From Mycolicibacterium boenickei (lineage in GTDB: Bacteria > Actinomycetota > Actinomycetes > Mycobacteriales > Mycobacteriaceae): a stretch of DNA of 64,000 nucleotides. A program made the position numbers and the translations under genes. Shown one piece after another: positions 18,193-26,610 of this stretch (position 1 is the stretch's first letter; each line of letters opens with the position of its first letter). The stretch covers positions 310,001 to 374,000 of the forward strand of contig NZ_AP022579.1 in assembly GCF_010731295.1 (NCBI RefSeq), given 5' to 3'. A model generated the notes under the pieces. The model worked only from the letters and a program-made list of their open reading frames with translations, was not told the origin of the DNA and made no database searches.

Positions 18193-18683
18193 GTGGCGTC
18201 CTGTTCGCCGATCGCCGCGATGTCGGTCAGCTGGGCCACCACCCGCTCGGCGACGTCGTCGTCGAGCGCCACGATGCGCACGGCCCCGGCCGAGGACGCC
18301 GTCGTCACGGTCACATTGGCCAGTCCGAACAGCCGGTCCAGCGGGCCCCGGTAGGTGTCCACGGTCTGCACCCGCGAGATCGGCGCGATGCGGCGCTCCT
18401 GCACCAGCCAGCCGGTGCGGGTGTACACCGCCGGGGTTCCTGATCCGACGTTGATGTCCCACCGGTGCACGCGGTAGCGCCACATCGGGACGACCACGAT
18501 GAACAGCATCGCGCCCAGGACCGTGACGATCGCGGCCGCCACGTGCAACCACGGCATCCGCGAGTCGATCGCCAGCCAGACCACCTGGGCGAATGCCAGT
18601 ACCGCCCACGGGATGGCCGCACTCAACGCCCAGACCAGTGGCGCCCTACGGCTGGGCGGCTGGGCAGGATCGACCAATTTCAC
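18189..18683 (-). CDS. PH-domain membrane protein (YdbS-like)
   Basis: This 164-residue protein has two N-terminal membrane helices (WALSAAIPWAVLAFAQVVWLAI and VAAAIVTVLGAMLFIVVVPMW). One bPH2 domain follows: YRVHRWDINVGSGTPAVYTR, then RRIAPISRVQTVDTYRGPLDRLFGLANV. The GTG at 18681-18683 is preferred over an ATG 21 bases upstream because it overlaps the HAD lipoprotein stop as GTGA. The same coupling links it to the next PH gene, so HAD lipoprotein, YdbS-like and YdbT-like proteins are made from one tightly coupled operon. Confidence 0.87.
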   Translation of the reverse strand: MKLVDPAQPPSRRAPLVWALSAAIPWAVLAFAQVVWLAIDSRMPWLHVAAAIVTVLGAMLFIVVVPMWRYRVHRWDINVGSGTPAVYTRTGWLVQERRIAPISRVQTVDTYRGPLDRLFGLANVTVTTASSAGAVRIVALDDDVAERVVAQLTDIAAIGEQDAT

Positions 18684-19675
18684 TGCGAGAACACCGACTT
18701 CCAATCGTTCTTCATATCGATGACGGTCCAGCCGTTCGGCTCGGCCGCCTGCAGCGCGGTGACCAGTTTCCCCGACGACGGCGGGTTGGCGTCGTAGGCG
18801 TATTCGCGGTCGGCGTCGGTGTGGTGGACCAGCACGCCGAGGCTGGGCCGCGGGTTGTCGATCGTGGTGTACTCCAGCATCGCCTGGTCGCCGTCGCTGT
18901 TGCCGACGGCCAGTATCGGGCGTCTGCCGATGAATTCGTGGATCCCCGACGGCTTACCCGCCTTGTCGTCGACGAATACGTAGTCCAGGGTCTTGACGAG
19001 CACCGGCTTGCCGTCGCGCAGTTCGTATTTGGTGGTACCGGTGGAGCCGACCACCTGCTCGGGCGGGATACCGTAGACGCGCTGCGAGAACACCCGCATG
19101 AAATCCGCGCCGCCGCCGGAAACGATGTAGGTGCGGAACCCGTTGTCCCGCAGATAGTTCAGGAGCTGTTGCTGCGGTTCGTAGGTCAGTTGGTCATAGG
19201 GCTTGTCGAATCGGGGATGCCGCGCGGTCGCCATCCAGTCGGTCACCCGCTGGTTGAACTCGTCGGTGGTCATCCCGGTATGGGTGAGCGCCAAGACGCG
19301 CAGCAGTCCCTCATGCCGGTCGCCCGCGAGCAGAGCCGCGACATCGCCCTTGAGCGCCGCCTGCACCATGGGGTCGGCGGCCAGCGCCGGCTCCTGCGGT
19401 GCCCGGCGCTTGAGTTCGTCGATGACGAACGCCGCCTGGAACGGCAACGGCGCCTCGGCCCACAACGTGCCGTCGTTGTCGAATACCGCGACGCGGTCCT
19501 CCGGAGCGACGAAATCGGGGGTGTCCGCGGTCGTGACCTTCTTGACGAACTCGGTGATCGAATCCTTCGCCGCCGTGTCGTTCCATGCGGACAACGGATC
19601 TGCGGCACCGTCCTTCGACGCACAACCGGTGATGCACAGCAATACGGTGAGCAGGACCGCCAGCAGATTGCGCAT
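18680..19675 (-). CDS. HAD-superfamily phosphatase, predicted lipoprotein
   Basis: This 331-residue exported protein begins MRNLLAVLLTVLLCITGC, a lipoprotein signal with lipobox ITGC and lipidated Cys18. The mature part is a HAD fold: motif I VAVFDNDGTLWAE, motif II in TYIVSGGGADF, and motif IV ILAVGNSDGDQAML. It is likely an envelope-anchored phosphatase of the haloacid dehalogenase-like class. It is the first gene of the PH-domain operon and overlaps the next gene by 4 bases. It is divergent from the Rv0439c-like SDR across 63 bp. Confidence 0.9.
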   Translation of the reverse strand: MRNLLAVLLTVLLCITGCASKDGAADPLSAWNDTAAKDSITEFVKKVTTADTPDFVAPEDRVAVFDNDGTLWAEAPLPFQAAFVIDELKRRAPQEPALAADPMVQAALKGDVAALLAGDRHEGLLRVLALTHTGMTTDEFNQRVTDWMATARHPRFDKPYDQLTYEPQQQLLNYLRDNGFRTYIVSGGGADFMRVFSQRVYGIPPEQVVGSTGTTKYELRDGKPVLVKTLDYVFVDDKAGKPSGIHEFIGRRPILAVGNSDGDQAMLEYTTIDNPRPSLGVLVHHTDADREYAYDANPPSSGKLVTALQAAEPNGWTVIDMKNDWKSVFSQ

Positions 19676-19725
19676 GGCCCCCACACTGCTATGGCGCCGG
19701 GGTGCCGTCCAGCACCCGCGTTCCG

Positions 19726-19731
19726 TATGTT
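19726..19731 (+). promoter_or_regulatory. -10 element, leaderless SDR mRNA
   Basis: TATGTT is followed by 7 bases and the ATG at 19739. An in-frame ATG overlaps the hexamer itself (19727) and would be untranscribed if this promoter is used. Confidence 0.6.
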
Positions 19732-19738
19732 CAACGGC

Positions 19739-20662
19739 ATGAGCGCCAATTCGAAGTGGACCGAGGCCGACGTCCCCGATCAGTCCGGCCGGATCGCGAT
19801 CGTCACCGGCTCGAACACCGGCCTGGGCTACGAGACCGCGCGTGTGCTCGCCGCCAGGGGCGCGCACGTCGTCATCGCGGTACGCAACCTGGACAAGGGC
19901 CGTGACGCCGTCGACCGGATCACCGCCGCCGTACCCAAGGCCGACCTCAAGCTGCAGCAGCTGGATGTGGGTTCGCTGGATTCGGTCCGCACCGGCGCCG
20001 ACGAACTCAAGGCCGCCTATCCGCGGATCGACCTGCTGATCAACAACGCCGGGGTGATGTATCCGCCCAAGCAGACCACCGTCGACGGCTTCGAGCTGCA
20101 GTTCGGCACCAACCATCTGGGTGCGTTCGCGCTGACCGGCCTGCTGCTGGATCACCTGCTCGGAGTCGAGGGGTCGCGCGTGGTCGCGGTCGCCAGCGTC
20201 GCGCACCGGATCCAGGCCGCCATCCACTTCGACGATCTGCAGTGGGAACGCAGCTACAACCGGGTTGCCGCCTACGGGCAGTCCAAGTTGTCGAATCTGT
20301 TGTTCACCTATGAGCTGCAGCGCCGGCTGGCCGCCAAGAACGAGCCGACGATCGCGGTCGCCGCCCACCCCGGCCTGTCGAACACCGAACTCATGCGCCA
20401 CATCCCGGGCACCGGTCTGCCCGGCTACAACCAGCTCGCCGCCCTGTTCACCAACAGCCCGGCCAAGGGGGCGCTGGCCACGCTGCGCGCCGCCACCGAT
20501 CCCGACGTGCGCGGCGGCCAGTACTACGGACCCGACGGATTCCGCGAAATGGTCGGCTACCCCAAGCTCGTGAAATCCAGCAAGCAGTCGCATGACGAGG
20601 AGCTGCAGCGCCGGCTCTGGACGGTGTCCGAAGAGCTCACCGGCGTCAGCTTCCCGGTGTGA
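19739..20662 (+). CDS. Short-chain dehydrogenase/reductase, Rv0439c orthologue
   Basis: This 307-residue SDR has [31 protein letters not shown] and AYGQSKLSNLLF (YxxxK). Its position next to moeA2 matches M. tuberculosis Rv0439c. It is a close paralogue of the SDR at 10098-11015. The start ATG at 19739 is chosen for the leaderless -10 spacing and because MSANSKWTEADVPDQSGR fits the usual N-terminus. The gene ends in TGATG, sharing a base with the moeA start, so the two are coupled. Confidence 0.93.
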   Translation: MSANSKWTEADVPDQSGRIAIVTGSNTGLGYETARVLAARGAHVVIAVRNLDKGRDAVDRITAAVPKADLKLQQLDVGSLDSVRTGADELKAAYPRIDLLINNAGVMYPPKQTTVDGFELQFGTNHLGAFALTGLLLDHLLGVEGSRVVAVASVAHRIQAAIHFDDLQWERSYNRVAAYGQSKLSNLLFTYELQRRLAAKNEPTIAVAAHPGLSNTELMRHIPGTGLPGYNQLAALFTNSPAKGALATLRAATDPDVRGGQYYGPDGFREMVGYPKLVKSSKQSHDEELQRRLWTVSEELTGVSFPV

Positions 20663-21852
20663 TGATGCGGACCGTCGAAGAACACCAGAAGGTGGTCGCC
20701 GGGTTGATCAAAGCCCGTGCACCGCAGGATCTTCCGTTGAACGACACCCTCGGGCTGGTGCTCGCGGCCGATGTGGTGGCCCCGTTGTCGCTGCCCGGCT
20801 TCGACAATTCGGCGATGGATGGCTATGCCGTCGTCGCCGAAGACGTCGCGTCCGCTACCGAAGACACCCCGGCGCGGCTCCCGGTCGCCGAGGACATCCC
20901 GGCCGGCCGCACCGATCCGCTGACGCTGCAGCCCGGAACGGTGCACCGCATCATGACCGGGGCCCCACTGCCCTCCGGTGCCACCGCGGTGGTTCCGGTC
21001 GAGGCCACCGACGGCGCGACGGACACGGTGACGATCCGCGCGGCCGCCCGGCCGGGCCAGCACGTGCGCCGGGCCGGTGAGGACGTCACCGCGGGCACCA
21101 CCGTGCTGCACGCCGGTCAGGTGATCACCCCGGCCGCCCTCGGCCTGGCCGCGGCGCTGGGACTGGCCACCCTGCCCGTGCTGCCGCCGCAGCGGGTGAT
21201 GGTGATGTCCACCGGCACCGAGTTGGTGGCTCCGGGCACCGAGCTGCAGCCGGGACAGATCTATGAGTCGAATGCGGTGATGCTGGCTGCTGCAGTCCGC
21301 GATGCCGGGGCCGAGGCCACCATCGCCCCGATGTCCGCCGACGACGTCGACGCCTTCCGCAGCGCACTGGCCGCCCACGCCGGCGACGCCGATCTGATCA
21401 TCACCACCGGCGGCGTCAGCGCGGGCGCGTACGAGGTTGTCAAGGATTCGTTGTCGGATCAGGTGGAGTTCGTGAAGGTGGCGATGCAGCCCGGCATGCC
21501 GCAGGGCGCGGGCACCGTCAACGGCGTCCCGATCGTCACGCTGCCCGGCAACCCGGTCAGCGCCCTGGTCTCATTCGAGGTGTTCGTCCGGGCGCCGCTG
21601 CGTGCCGCAATGGGCCACGCCGCGCCGGACCGCCCGCGGCGCACGGCCCAGCTGACCGAGGATCTGACCTCGCCGCGCGGAAAGCGGCAGTTCCGGCGGG
21701 GTGTGCTGACCGAGGATTCGGTGAGCAGCTACGGTCCCCCGGCCTCGCATCATCTGCGCTGGCTCGCCTCGGCGAACTGTCTGCTGGAGATCGCCGAGGA
21801 CGTCACCGAACTCCCGGCCGGGTCGGCGGTCCCGGTCTGGGACCTGACCTAG
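20662..21852 (+). CDS. moeA2: Molybdopterin molybdenumtransferase MoeA
   Basis: This 396-residue enzyme inserts molybdate into adenylated molybdopterin, the last step of molybdenum cofactor synthesis. Recognisable are [13 protein letters not shown] near residue 50, [26 protein letters not shown], the MoaB/Mog-like core [19 protein letters not shown], and [18 protein letters not shown]. Length and motifs are complete. The naming as moeA2 follows Rv0438c by position. The start is uncertain among GTG 20659, ATG 20662 and ATG 20665; 20662 is used because it overlaps the SDR stop. Confidence 0.95.
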   Translation: MMRTVEEHQKVVAGLIKARAPQDLPLNDTLGLVLAADVVAPLSLPGFDNSAMDGYAVVAEDVASATEDTPARLPVAEDIPAGRTDPLTLQPGTVHRIMTGAPLPSGATAVVPVEATDGATDTVTIRAAARPGQHVRRAGEDVTAGTTVLHAGQVITPAALGLAAALGLATLPVLPPQRVMVMSTGTELVAPGTELQPGQIYESNAVMLAAAVRDAGAEATIAPMSADDVDAFRSALAAHAGDADLIITTGGVSAGAYEVVKDSLSDQVEFVKVAMQPGMPQGAGTVNGVPIVTLPGNPVSALVSFEVFVRAPLRAAMGHAAPDRPRRTAQLTEDLTSPRGKRQFRRGVLTEDSVSSYGPPASHHLRWLASANCLLEIAEDVTELPAGSAVPVWDLT

Positions 21853-21874
21853 CAATCGCGACGCCACCCGCACG

Positions 21875-21880
21875 TAGAAT
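21875..21880 (+). promoter_or_regulatory. -10 element, leaderless psd mRNA
   Basis: TAGAAT is followed by 7 bases and the ATG of psd at 21888. Confidence 0.68.
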
Positions 21881-21887
21881 CCTCCCG

Positions 21888-22589
21888 ATGGCCAGACGCC
21901 CCGACCTCCAGCAGTCCGGACCAGAACGCCTTGTGGCCCTGGTGCGGTCCAGTGTTCCGCCGATGCACTCGGCGGGCCTACCGTTCGTCGGCGCCAGCCT
22001 CGCCGTGGCGGCCCTGGGCCGCAAGCACCGCTGGTTGCGCCGGGCCGGCCTGCTGGCCGCCGGGGCGAACGCCGCGTTCTTCCGCCACCCGCCCCGGGTG
22101 GCGCCGACCCGGCCCGGCGTGGTGGTCGCCCCCGCGGACGGCCTGGTGTGCCTGATCGAGGACGCCGTTCCGCCGGCCGAGCTGGGTCTGCCCGATACGC
22201 CGCGGCCGCGGATCAGCATCTTCCTGTCGGTGCTCGACGCACACGTGCAGCGGGCGCCGATCGGCGGTGACGTGGTGGCCGTGCAGCACCGTCCCGGACG
22301 CTTCCACTCGGCCGAGCTCGAAGCGGCGAGCGAGCACAACGAGCGCAACAGCGTCGTCATCCGCACCCCCGAGGGCGCCGAGGTGATCGCCGTCCAGATC
22401 GCCGGGCTCATCGCGCGGCGCATCGTGTGCAACGCGCACGTCGGCGACAAGCTCGACATCGGCGAGACCTACGGGTTGATCCGGTTCGGCTCCCGGCTGG
22501 ACACGTATCTGCCCGCTGGTTCGAAACTGCTCGTCACCCGGGGCCAGCGGACGCTGGCCGGAGAAACCGTCCTGGCGGAGTTGCCATGA
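21888..22589 (+). CDS. psd: Phosphatidylserine decarboxylase
   Basis: This 233-residue pyruvoyl enzyme converts phosphatidylserine to phosphatidylethanolamine at the membrane. It shows [31 protein letters not shown] and HNERNSVVI. The self-cleavage site is the Gly-Ser of [13 protein letters not shown], where Ser becomes the pyruvoyl group. It is of the short psd type usual in actinobacteria. It is transcribed from its own leaderless promoter and overlaps pssA by 4 bases (ATGA), coupling the two consecutive steps of the same pathway. Confidence 0.96.
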   Translation: MARRPDLQQSGPERLVALVRSSVPPMHSAGLPFVGASLAVAALGRKHRWLRRAGLLAAGANAAFFRHPPRVAPTRPGVVVAPADGLVCLIEDAVPPAELGLPDTPRPRISIFLSVLDAHVQRAPIGGDVVAVQHRPGRFHSAELEAASEHNERNSVVIRTPEGAEVIAVQIAGLIARRIVCNAHVGDKLDIGETYGLIRFGSRLDTYLPAGSKLLVTRGQRTLAGETVLAELP

Positions 22590-23467
22590 TCAAGCCGCGC
22601 ATGAGGCCCCCGTCGTTGATCAAGGGCCGCATGAAGCCGCCACCCTTCAGCGTGCGAATGCTGCCGAGCGCGATGACGGTGGCCGCCATCTGCCTGGGCT
22701 TGTCGTCGGTCAAGATGGCGCTCGACGGCCGGCCCACCGAGTCCATGGCGTTTCTCGCGGTCGCGGCGATCCTCGATGCGCTCGACGGCCGGGTGGCCCG
22801 GATGCTCAACGCCACCTCCAAGATGGGCGAGGAGATCGACTCGCTGGCCGATGCGGTGAACTTCGGTGTCGCACCGGCATTCATCGTCTACGGCACCCTG
22901 CTGTCGCATTCGCGGATCGGCTGGATCGTGGTGCTGCTGTACGCGGTGTGCATCGTGTTGCGGCTCGCCCGGTTCAACGCGCTGCTCGACGTGGATCAGC
23001 CCGCATACGAGAAGGAGTACTTCGTCGGGATGCCCGCCCCGGCGGGCGCCATCGGGGCGATCGGCCTGTTGGCAGCCAAGATGCAGTTCGGCGAAGGCTG
23101 GTGGACCAGCGAATGGGCGGTGTCGATCTGGATGATCGGCGTCTCGCTGCTGGTGGTCAGCCGCATCCCGATGCGCAAGATCCACACCTTCTCGGTGCCG
23201 CCGAACATGGTGGCGCCCTTGCTGGCGCTGGTCGCGATCGGCGTGGCAGCGTCCGTCTTCTACGGCTACATCGTCATCATGGTGATCATCGTGGCCTACG
23301 TGATTCACATCCCGTTCGCGGTGCGCACCAAGAAGTGGGTGGCCAGCCACCCCGAATCATGGGACGACAAACCGCAACAGCGCCGTGCGACGCGGCGCGC
23401 GATTCGCCGGGCACAGCCGCACCGGCGGTCGATGGCGCGTCTGGGGCTGCGGAAGCCGGGTCGCTGA
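22586..23467 (+). CDS. pssA: CDP-diacylglycerol--serine O-phosphatidyltransferase
   Basis: This 293-residue integral membrane enzyme makes phosphatidylserine from CDP-diacylglycerol and serine. The CDP-alcohol phosphatidyltransferase signature DG-x2-AR-x8-G-x3-D-x3-D is fully present in [20 protein letters not shown] and the following IDSLAD. Hydrophobic segments follow, including [18 protein letters not shown] and [20 protein letters not shown]. The basic tail ([17 protein letters not shown]) is cytosolic in style. It sits between psd and the AAA+ ATPase with a one-base gap to the latter, as in M. tuberculosis. Confidence 0.96.
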   Translation: MIKPRMRPPSLIKGRMKPPPFSVRMLPSAMTVAAICLGLSSVKMALDGRPTESMAFLAVAAILDALDGRVARMLNATSKMGEEIDSLADAVNFGVAPAFIVYGTLLSHSRIGWIVVLLYAVCIVLRLARFNALLDVDQPAYEKEYFVGMPAPAGAIGAIGLLAAKMQFGEGWWTSEWAVSIWMIGVSLLVVSRIPMRKIHTFSVPPNMVAPLLALVAIGVAASVFYGYIVIMVIIVAYVIHIPFAVRTKKWVASHPESWDDKPQQRRATRRAIRRAQPHRRSMARLGLRKPGR

Positions 23468-23468
23468 C

Positions 23469-25682
23469 ATGTCGCAGCTCGAGGTTGATGAGGATCATGC
23501 GCTCGGGCATCTGCGCCTGACAGCCCGGCTGAACACCTCCGCACTCGACTCACGTCGCGGGGTGGTCCGGTTACACCCGGAGGCGATCGCTGCCCTGGGA
23601 CTCCGCGAATGGGACGCGGTCTCGCTGACCGGTTCTCGGACCACCGCCGCCGTCGTCGGCGTCGCGCCCGGCGGTACCCCGACCGGAACGGCCCTGCTCG
23701 ATGACGTCACCTTGTCGAATGCCGGGGTGCGGGAAACCGCCACGGTGATCGTGGCGCCGGTGACGGTGTACGGCGCCAGGGCGGTGACGGTTTCCGGTTC
23801 CAAGCTGGCGACCGACTCGATCTCGTCGGCGACGCTGCGGCAGGCCCTGCTGGGCAAGGTCATGACGGTCGGCGACACGGTGTCGCTGCTGCCCCGCGAT
23901 CTCGGGCCGGGCACCTCGACGTCGGCCGCCACCGCGGCGCTGGCGTCGTCGGTGGGCATCACCTGGACCTCCGAGCTGCTGACGGTGACCGGCGTCGATC
24001 CGGCCGGACCCGTGAGCATTCAACCCAATTCGGTGGTGTCGTGGGGATCCGGGCTCGAGCCGAGCACGTCGGACTCCACCGGCGCCCATACGATCAGCCC
24101 CGCACGGGCCGAGCCGGCGGTGAGCTTCGACGACCTCAAGGGCTCCCATACCCAGGCCGGGAAACTGACCGAATGGCTCAAGCTCTCCCTCGACGAGCCT
24201 CAGCTCCTCGAAACCCTTGGCGCCAAACCGAATCTCGGTGTCCTGGTCACGGGGCCGGCCGGCGTCGGCAAGGCCACCATGGTCCGGACGGTGTGCGCCG
24301 AGCGGCGGCTGGTGGAGCTCGACGGGCCGGAAGTGGGGGCGCTGGCCGCCGACGATCGGTTGAGCCGGGTGTCGGACGCGGTCGCGTCGGTCCGCGACGG
24401 CGGCGGGGTGCTGCTGATCTCCGACGTCGACGCCTTGTTGCCGGCGACCGCCGCGGACCGGACCCCTGAACCGGTGGCCGCCCTGATCATCGCCGAACTG
24501 CGGGAGGCCGTGGCCACGCGCGGCGTCGCGTTCGTCGCCACCTCGGCCGTACCCATCGGGGTAGACCCTCGGCTCAGGGCACCGGATCTGTGCGACCGCG
24601 AACTCGCCCTGACCCTGCCCGATGCCACCACCCGCAAGGCACTGCTGGAGGTGCTGCTGCGCGGCGTTCCGGCAGCCGAGCTGGATCTCGGCCAGATCGC
24701 AGACCGCACACCAGGTTTCGTGGTGGCCGACCTGGCCGCCCTGGTCCGCGAGGGCGCCCTGCGGGCCGCATCGCGGGCCAGTGCCGACGGTAATGAACCG
24801 GTGTTGTGGCAGGAGGATCTGACCGGGGCGCTGACCGTGATCCGGCCGTTGTCGAGGTCGGCCGCCGAGGAGGTGTCGGTCGGCTCCGTGACGCTCGACG
24901 ACGTCGGCGACATGGTCGAGACCAAACAGGCCCTCACCGAAGCGGTGCTGTGGCCGTTGCAGCACCCCGATACGTTCCAGCGGCTCGGCGTGCAGCCGCC
25001 GCGTGGCGTATTGCTGTACGGCCCACCCGGGTGCGGGAAGACCTTCCTGGTGCGGGCCCTGGCCAGTTCGGGACGGCTCTCCGTGCATGCCGTCAAAGGC
25101 GCTGAGCTGATGGACAAGTGGGTCGGCTCCTCCGAGAAAGCCGTGCGCGAGCTGTTCGCCCGGGCGCGTGACTCGGCCCCGTCGCTGGTGTTCCTCGACG
25201 AGATCGACGCGCTGGCGCCGCGCCGCGGGCAGAGTTTCGACTCCGGGGTGACCGATCGCGTGGTGGCGTCCCTGCTGACCGAACTCGACGGCATCGAACC
25301 GATGAACGACGTCGTCGTGCTGGGCGCGACCAACCGTCCCGACCTCATCGACCCCGCGCTGCTCCGGCCGGGCCGGTTGGAGAAGCTGGTGTTCGTCGAG
25401 CCGCCCGATGCCGATGCGCGACGCGAAATCTTGCGTACCGCAGGTAAATCCATTCCGTTGGCTTCCGACGTCGACCTCGACGCCCTGGCTACCGAGTTGG
25501 ACGGCTACAGTGCGGCGGACTGTGTGGCGCTACTGCGGGAGGCGGCGCTGACGGCGATGCGCCGGTCGATCGATGCCGCCGATGTCACCGCCGCCGACGT
25601 CACCAAAGCGCGCGAAACCGTGCGGCCGTCCTTGGATGCGGCGCAGGTGGAATCGTTGCGGGAGTTCGCAGCCGGGCGCTGA
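23469..25682 (+). CDS. CDC48-like double AAA+ ATPase (Rv0435c orthologue)
   Basis: This is a 737-residue predicted cytosolic unfoldase or remodelling ATPase. The N-domain (about 1-200) starts with a double-psi barrel-like stretch, DSRRGVVRLHPEAIAALGL. The D1 module (about 215-450) has a defective Walker A, GPAGVGKA, with Ala where Ser/Thr is needed, and a Walker B lacking the catalytic Glu (LLISDVDALL). D2 (about 470-737) is intact: YGPPGCGKTFLVRALA, SLVFLDEIDALAPRRG and GATNRPDLIDPALLRPGR with the sensor and arginine-finger region. D2 should therefore drive the motor while D1 is structural. The ATG lies one base after pssA. Confidence 0.93.
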   Translation: MSQLEVDEDHALGHLRLTARLNTSALDSRRGVVRLHPEAIAALGLREWDAVSLTGSRTTAAVVGVAPGGTPTGTALLDDVTLSNAGVRETATVIVAPVTVYGARAVTVSGSKLATDSISSATLRQALLGKVMTVGDTVSLLPRDLGPGTSTSAATAALASSVGITWTSELLTVTGVDPAGPVSIQPNSVVSWGSGLEPSTSDSTGAHTISPARAEPAVSFDDLKGSHTQAGKLTEWLKLSLDEPQLLETLGAKPNLGVLVTGPAGVGKATMVRTVCAERRLVELDGPEVGALAADDRLSRVSDAVASVRDGGGVLLISDVDALLPATAADRTPEPVAALIIAELREAVATRGVAFVATSAVPIGVDPRLRAPDLCDRELALTLPDATTRKALLEVLLRGVPAAELDLGQIADRTPGFVVADLAALVREGALRAASRASADGNEPVLWQEDLTGALTVIRPLSRSAAEEVSVGSVTLDDVGDMVETKQALTEAVLWPLQHPDTFQRLGVQPPRGVLLYGPPGCGKTFLVRALASSGRLSVHAVKGAELMDKWVGSSEKAVRELFARARDSAPSLVFLDEIDALAPRRGQSFDSGVTDRVVASLLTELDGIEPMNDVVVLGATNRPDLIDPALLRPGRLEKLVFVEPPDADARREILRTAGKSIPLASDVDLDALATELDGYSAADCVALLREAALTAMRRSIDAADVTAADVTKARETVRPSLDAAQVESLREFAAGR

Positions 25683-26111
25683 GGTTCGCGGGCTGGTGTA
25701 CCGCCTCGGCACGCCCTCGCGAGTCACGCGAACCCCAGGCGTCACGGCGTCGAGCCACCACTCGATGTGCCCGCCTATCCGCGACAATCGAGCGACAATC
25801 GCCTCCTGAATCGCTTCCGCACCACGGACCCCAATTCGCGCTTCCTCATCCACCCCTGGGACAACTGGAACCTCGACAGTCCCACCAGTCCAATGCCCGA
25901 CTCCGAGCGACTCTGTCGCTGATAGGTGGGCAAGCCGAAATCGGTTGCAGACGAGGCGAATTGGCATCTACGTGACGCCAGTGAAAGTCACGTCGTGACG
26001 GAAGGTGCACCGGGGGTACATGGGGCGATAGTCGCTCGATTGTCGCTGAAAGGCGGGCACACCGACGCCCACTCGCTGCGCCGTGACTGTTGAGACGGGT
26101 GTGACGGTCAG
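25683..26111. other. Gene-poor gap with a repeat family, at the edge of an accessory block
   Basis: These 429 bp have no convincing gene. A 145-codon minus-strand frame (25530-25967) crosses it but runs into the ATPase gene and has no start signal, and short plus-strand frames look like remnants at best. The region is dominated by a long inverted repeat and a third related copy, described separately. In M. tuberculosis the ATPase gene is followed directly by Rv0434, so this gap is a synteny breakpoint. Confidence 0.6.
25767..26060. repeat. 37-bp imperfect inverted repeat bounding a 220-bp segment
   Basis: The left arm (25767-25803) and right arm (26024-26060) are inverse complements at 34 of 37 positions. 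The right arm contains GTCGCTCGATTGTCGCTGA followed by AAGGCGGGCAC. A third partial copy in the same direction as the right arm lies at 25914-25932 (TGTCGCTGATAGGTGGGCA, 17 of 19 matching). It is too long and widely spaced for a simple terminator. It could be a degenerate mobile element or a structured RNA. Confidence 0.75.
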
Positions 26112-26564
26112 CTACTCGGCGATCGCGGCCAACCGATCAAGCGATCCCTGCAGCTTGTCCGCGGTGGTCGCACGGGCGCGCACGAGACGCTTCTCATCCG
26201 TGAGCTGCGACCAGTCGTAGGTGTGGGTGACCAGGGTTCGGTTGTCGCCCAACGGTTCCAGCTCCCAGCGCCAGAGGTGACCGGGCGGTTCCTTCCCGAC
26301 CTCCGACGGCCGCCACGCGATCCGCCGGGCCTCCTCGAACTCCACGACGTGGTTCTCTCGATCGCCGCCCTGGCTGATCGTCATGACGAACACGTCTCCG
26401 ACCGCACGAACCCGCTGACCGGTCGGCGCTTCGGCCAGATTCTCGTTGCCGTCCCAGCGGGGCTGTTGGGATGGATCCGCGATCATCTCGAAGATGACCT
26501 CTGCCGGTGCGGCGATCTCCCGACTGGCTGCGACAACCCTTGGTGCTCCGGCCTTATCATCCAT
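26112..26564 (-). CDS. SRPBCC (START-like) family protein
   Basis: This 150-residue helix-grip fold protein starts MDDKAGAPRVVAASREIAAP, with the family hallmark ASREIAAPAEVIFEMIADPSQQPRWDG, and ends in a C-terminal helix TTADKLQGSLDRLAAIAE. Such proteins bind small hydrophobic ligands or act as polyketide cyclases. The start at 26564 is chosen because TATGGT lies 7 bases upstream (leaderless); an ATG at 26576 would overlap that element. It is divergent from the membrane protein of the Esp-like cluster across 46 bp. Confidence 0.85.
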   Translation of the reverse strand: MDDKAGAPRVVAASREIAAPAEVIFEMIADPSQQPRWDGNENLAEAPTGQRVRAVGDVFVMTISQGGDRENHVVEFEEARRIAWRPSEVGKEPPGHLWRWELEPLGDNRTLVTHTYDWSQLTDEKRLVRARATTADKLQGSLDRLAAIAE

Positions 26565-26571
26565 ACGCCAG

Positions 26572-26577
26572 ACCATA
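26572..26577 (-). promoter_or_regulatory. -10 element, leaderless SRPBCC mRNA
   Basis: TATGGT on the minus strand is followed by 7 bases and the ATG at 26564. Confidence 0.6.
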
Positions 26578-26610
26578 CCCACACATCAACGGGTGCAGAC
26601 GAGGGGCGAG

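Noticed and set aside
18593..19738. A long upstream extension of the SDR frame giving a 689-residue protein
   Set aside because: It runs antisense through the HAD lipoprotein gene. The conserved SDR start and a leaderless -10 place the true start at 19739.
25530..25967. A possible 145-residue minus-strand gene in the gap after the AAA+ ATPase
   Set aside because: It overlaps the ATPase gene by about 150 bp, has no ribosome binding site or -10 element, and is built across two copies of the local repeat.
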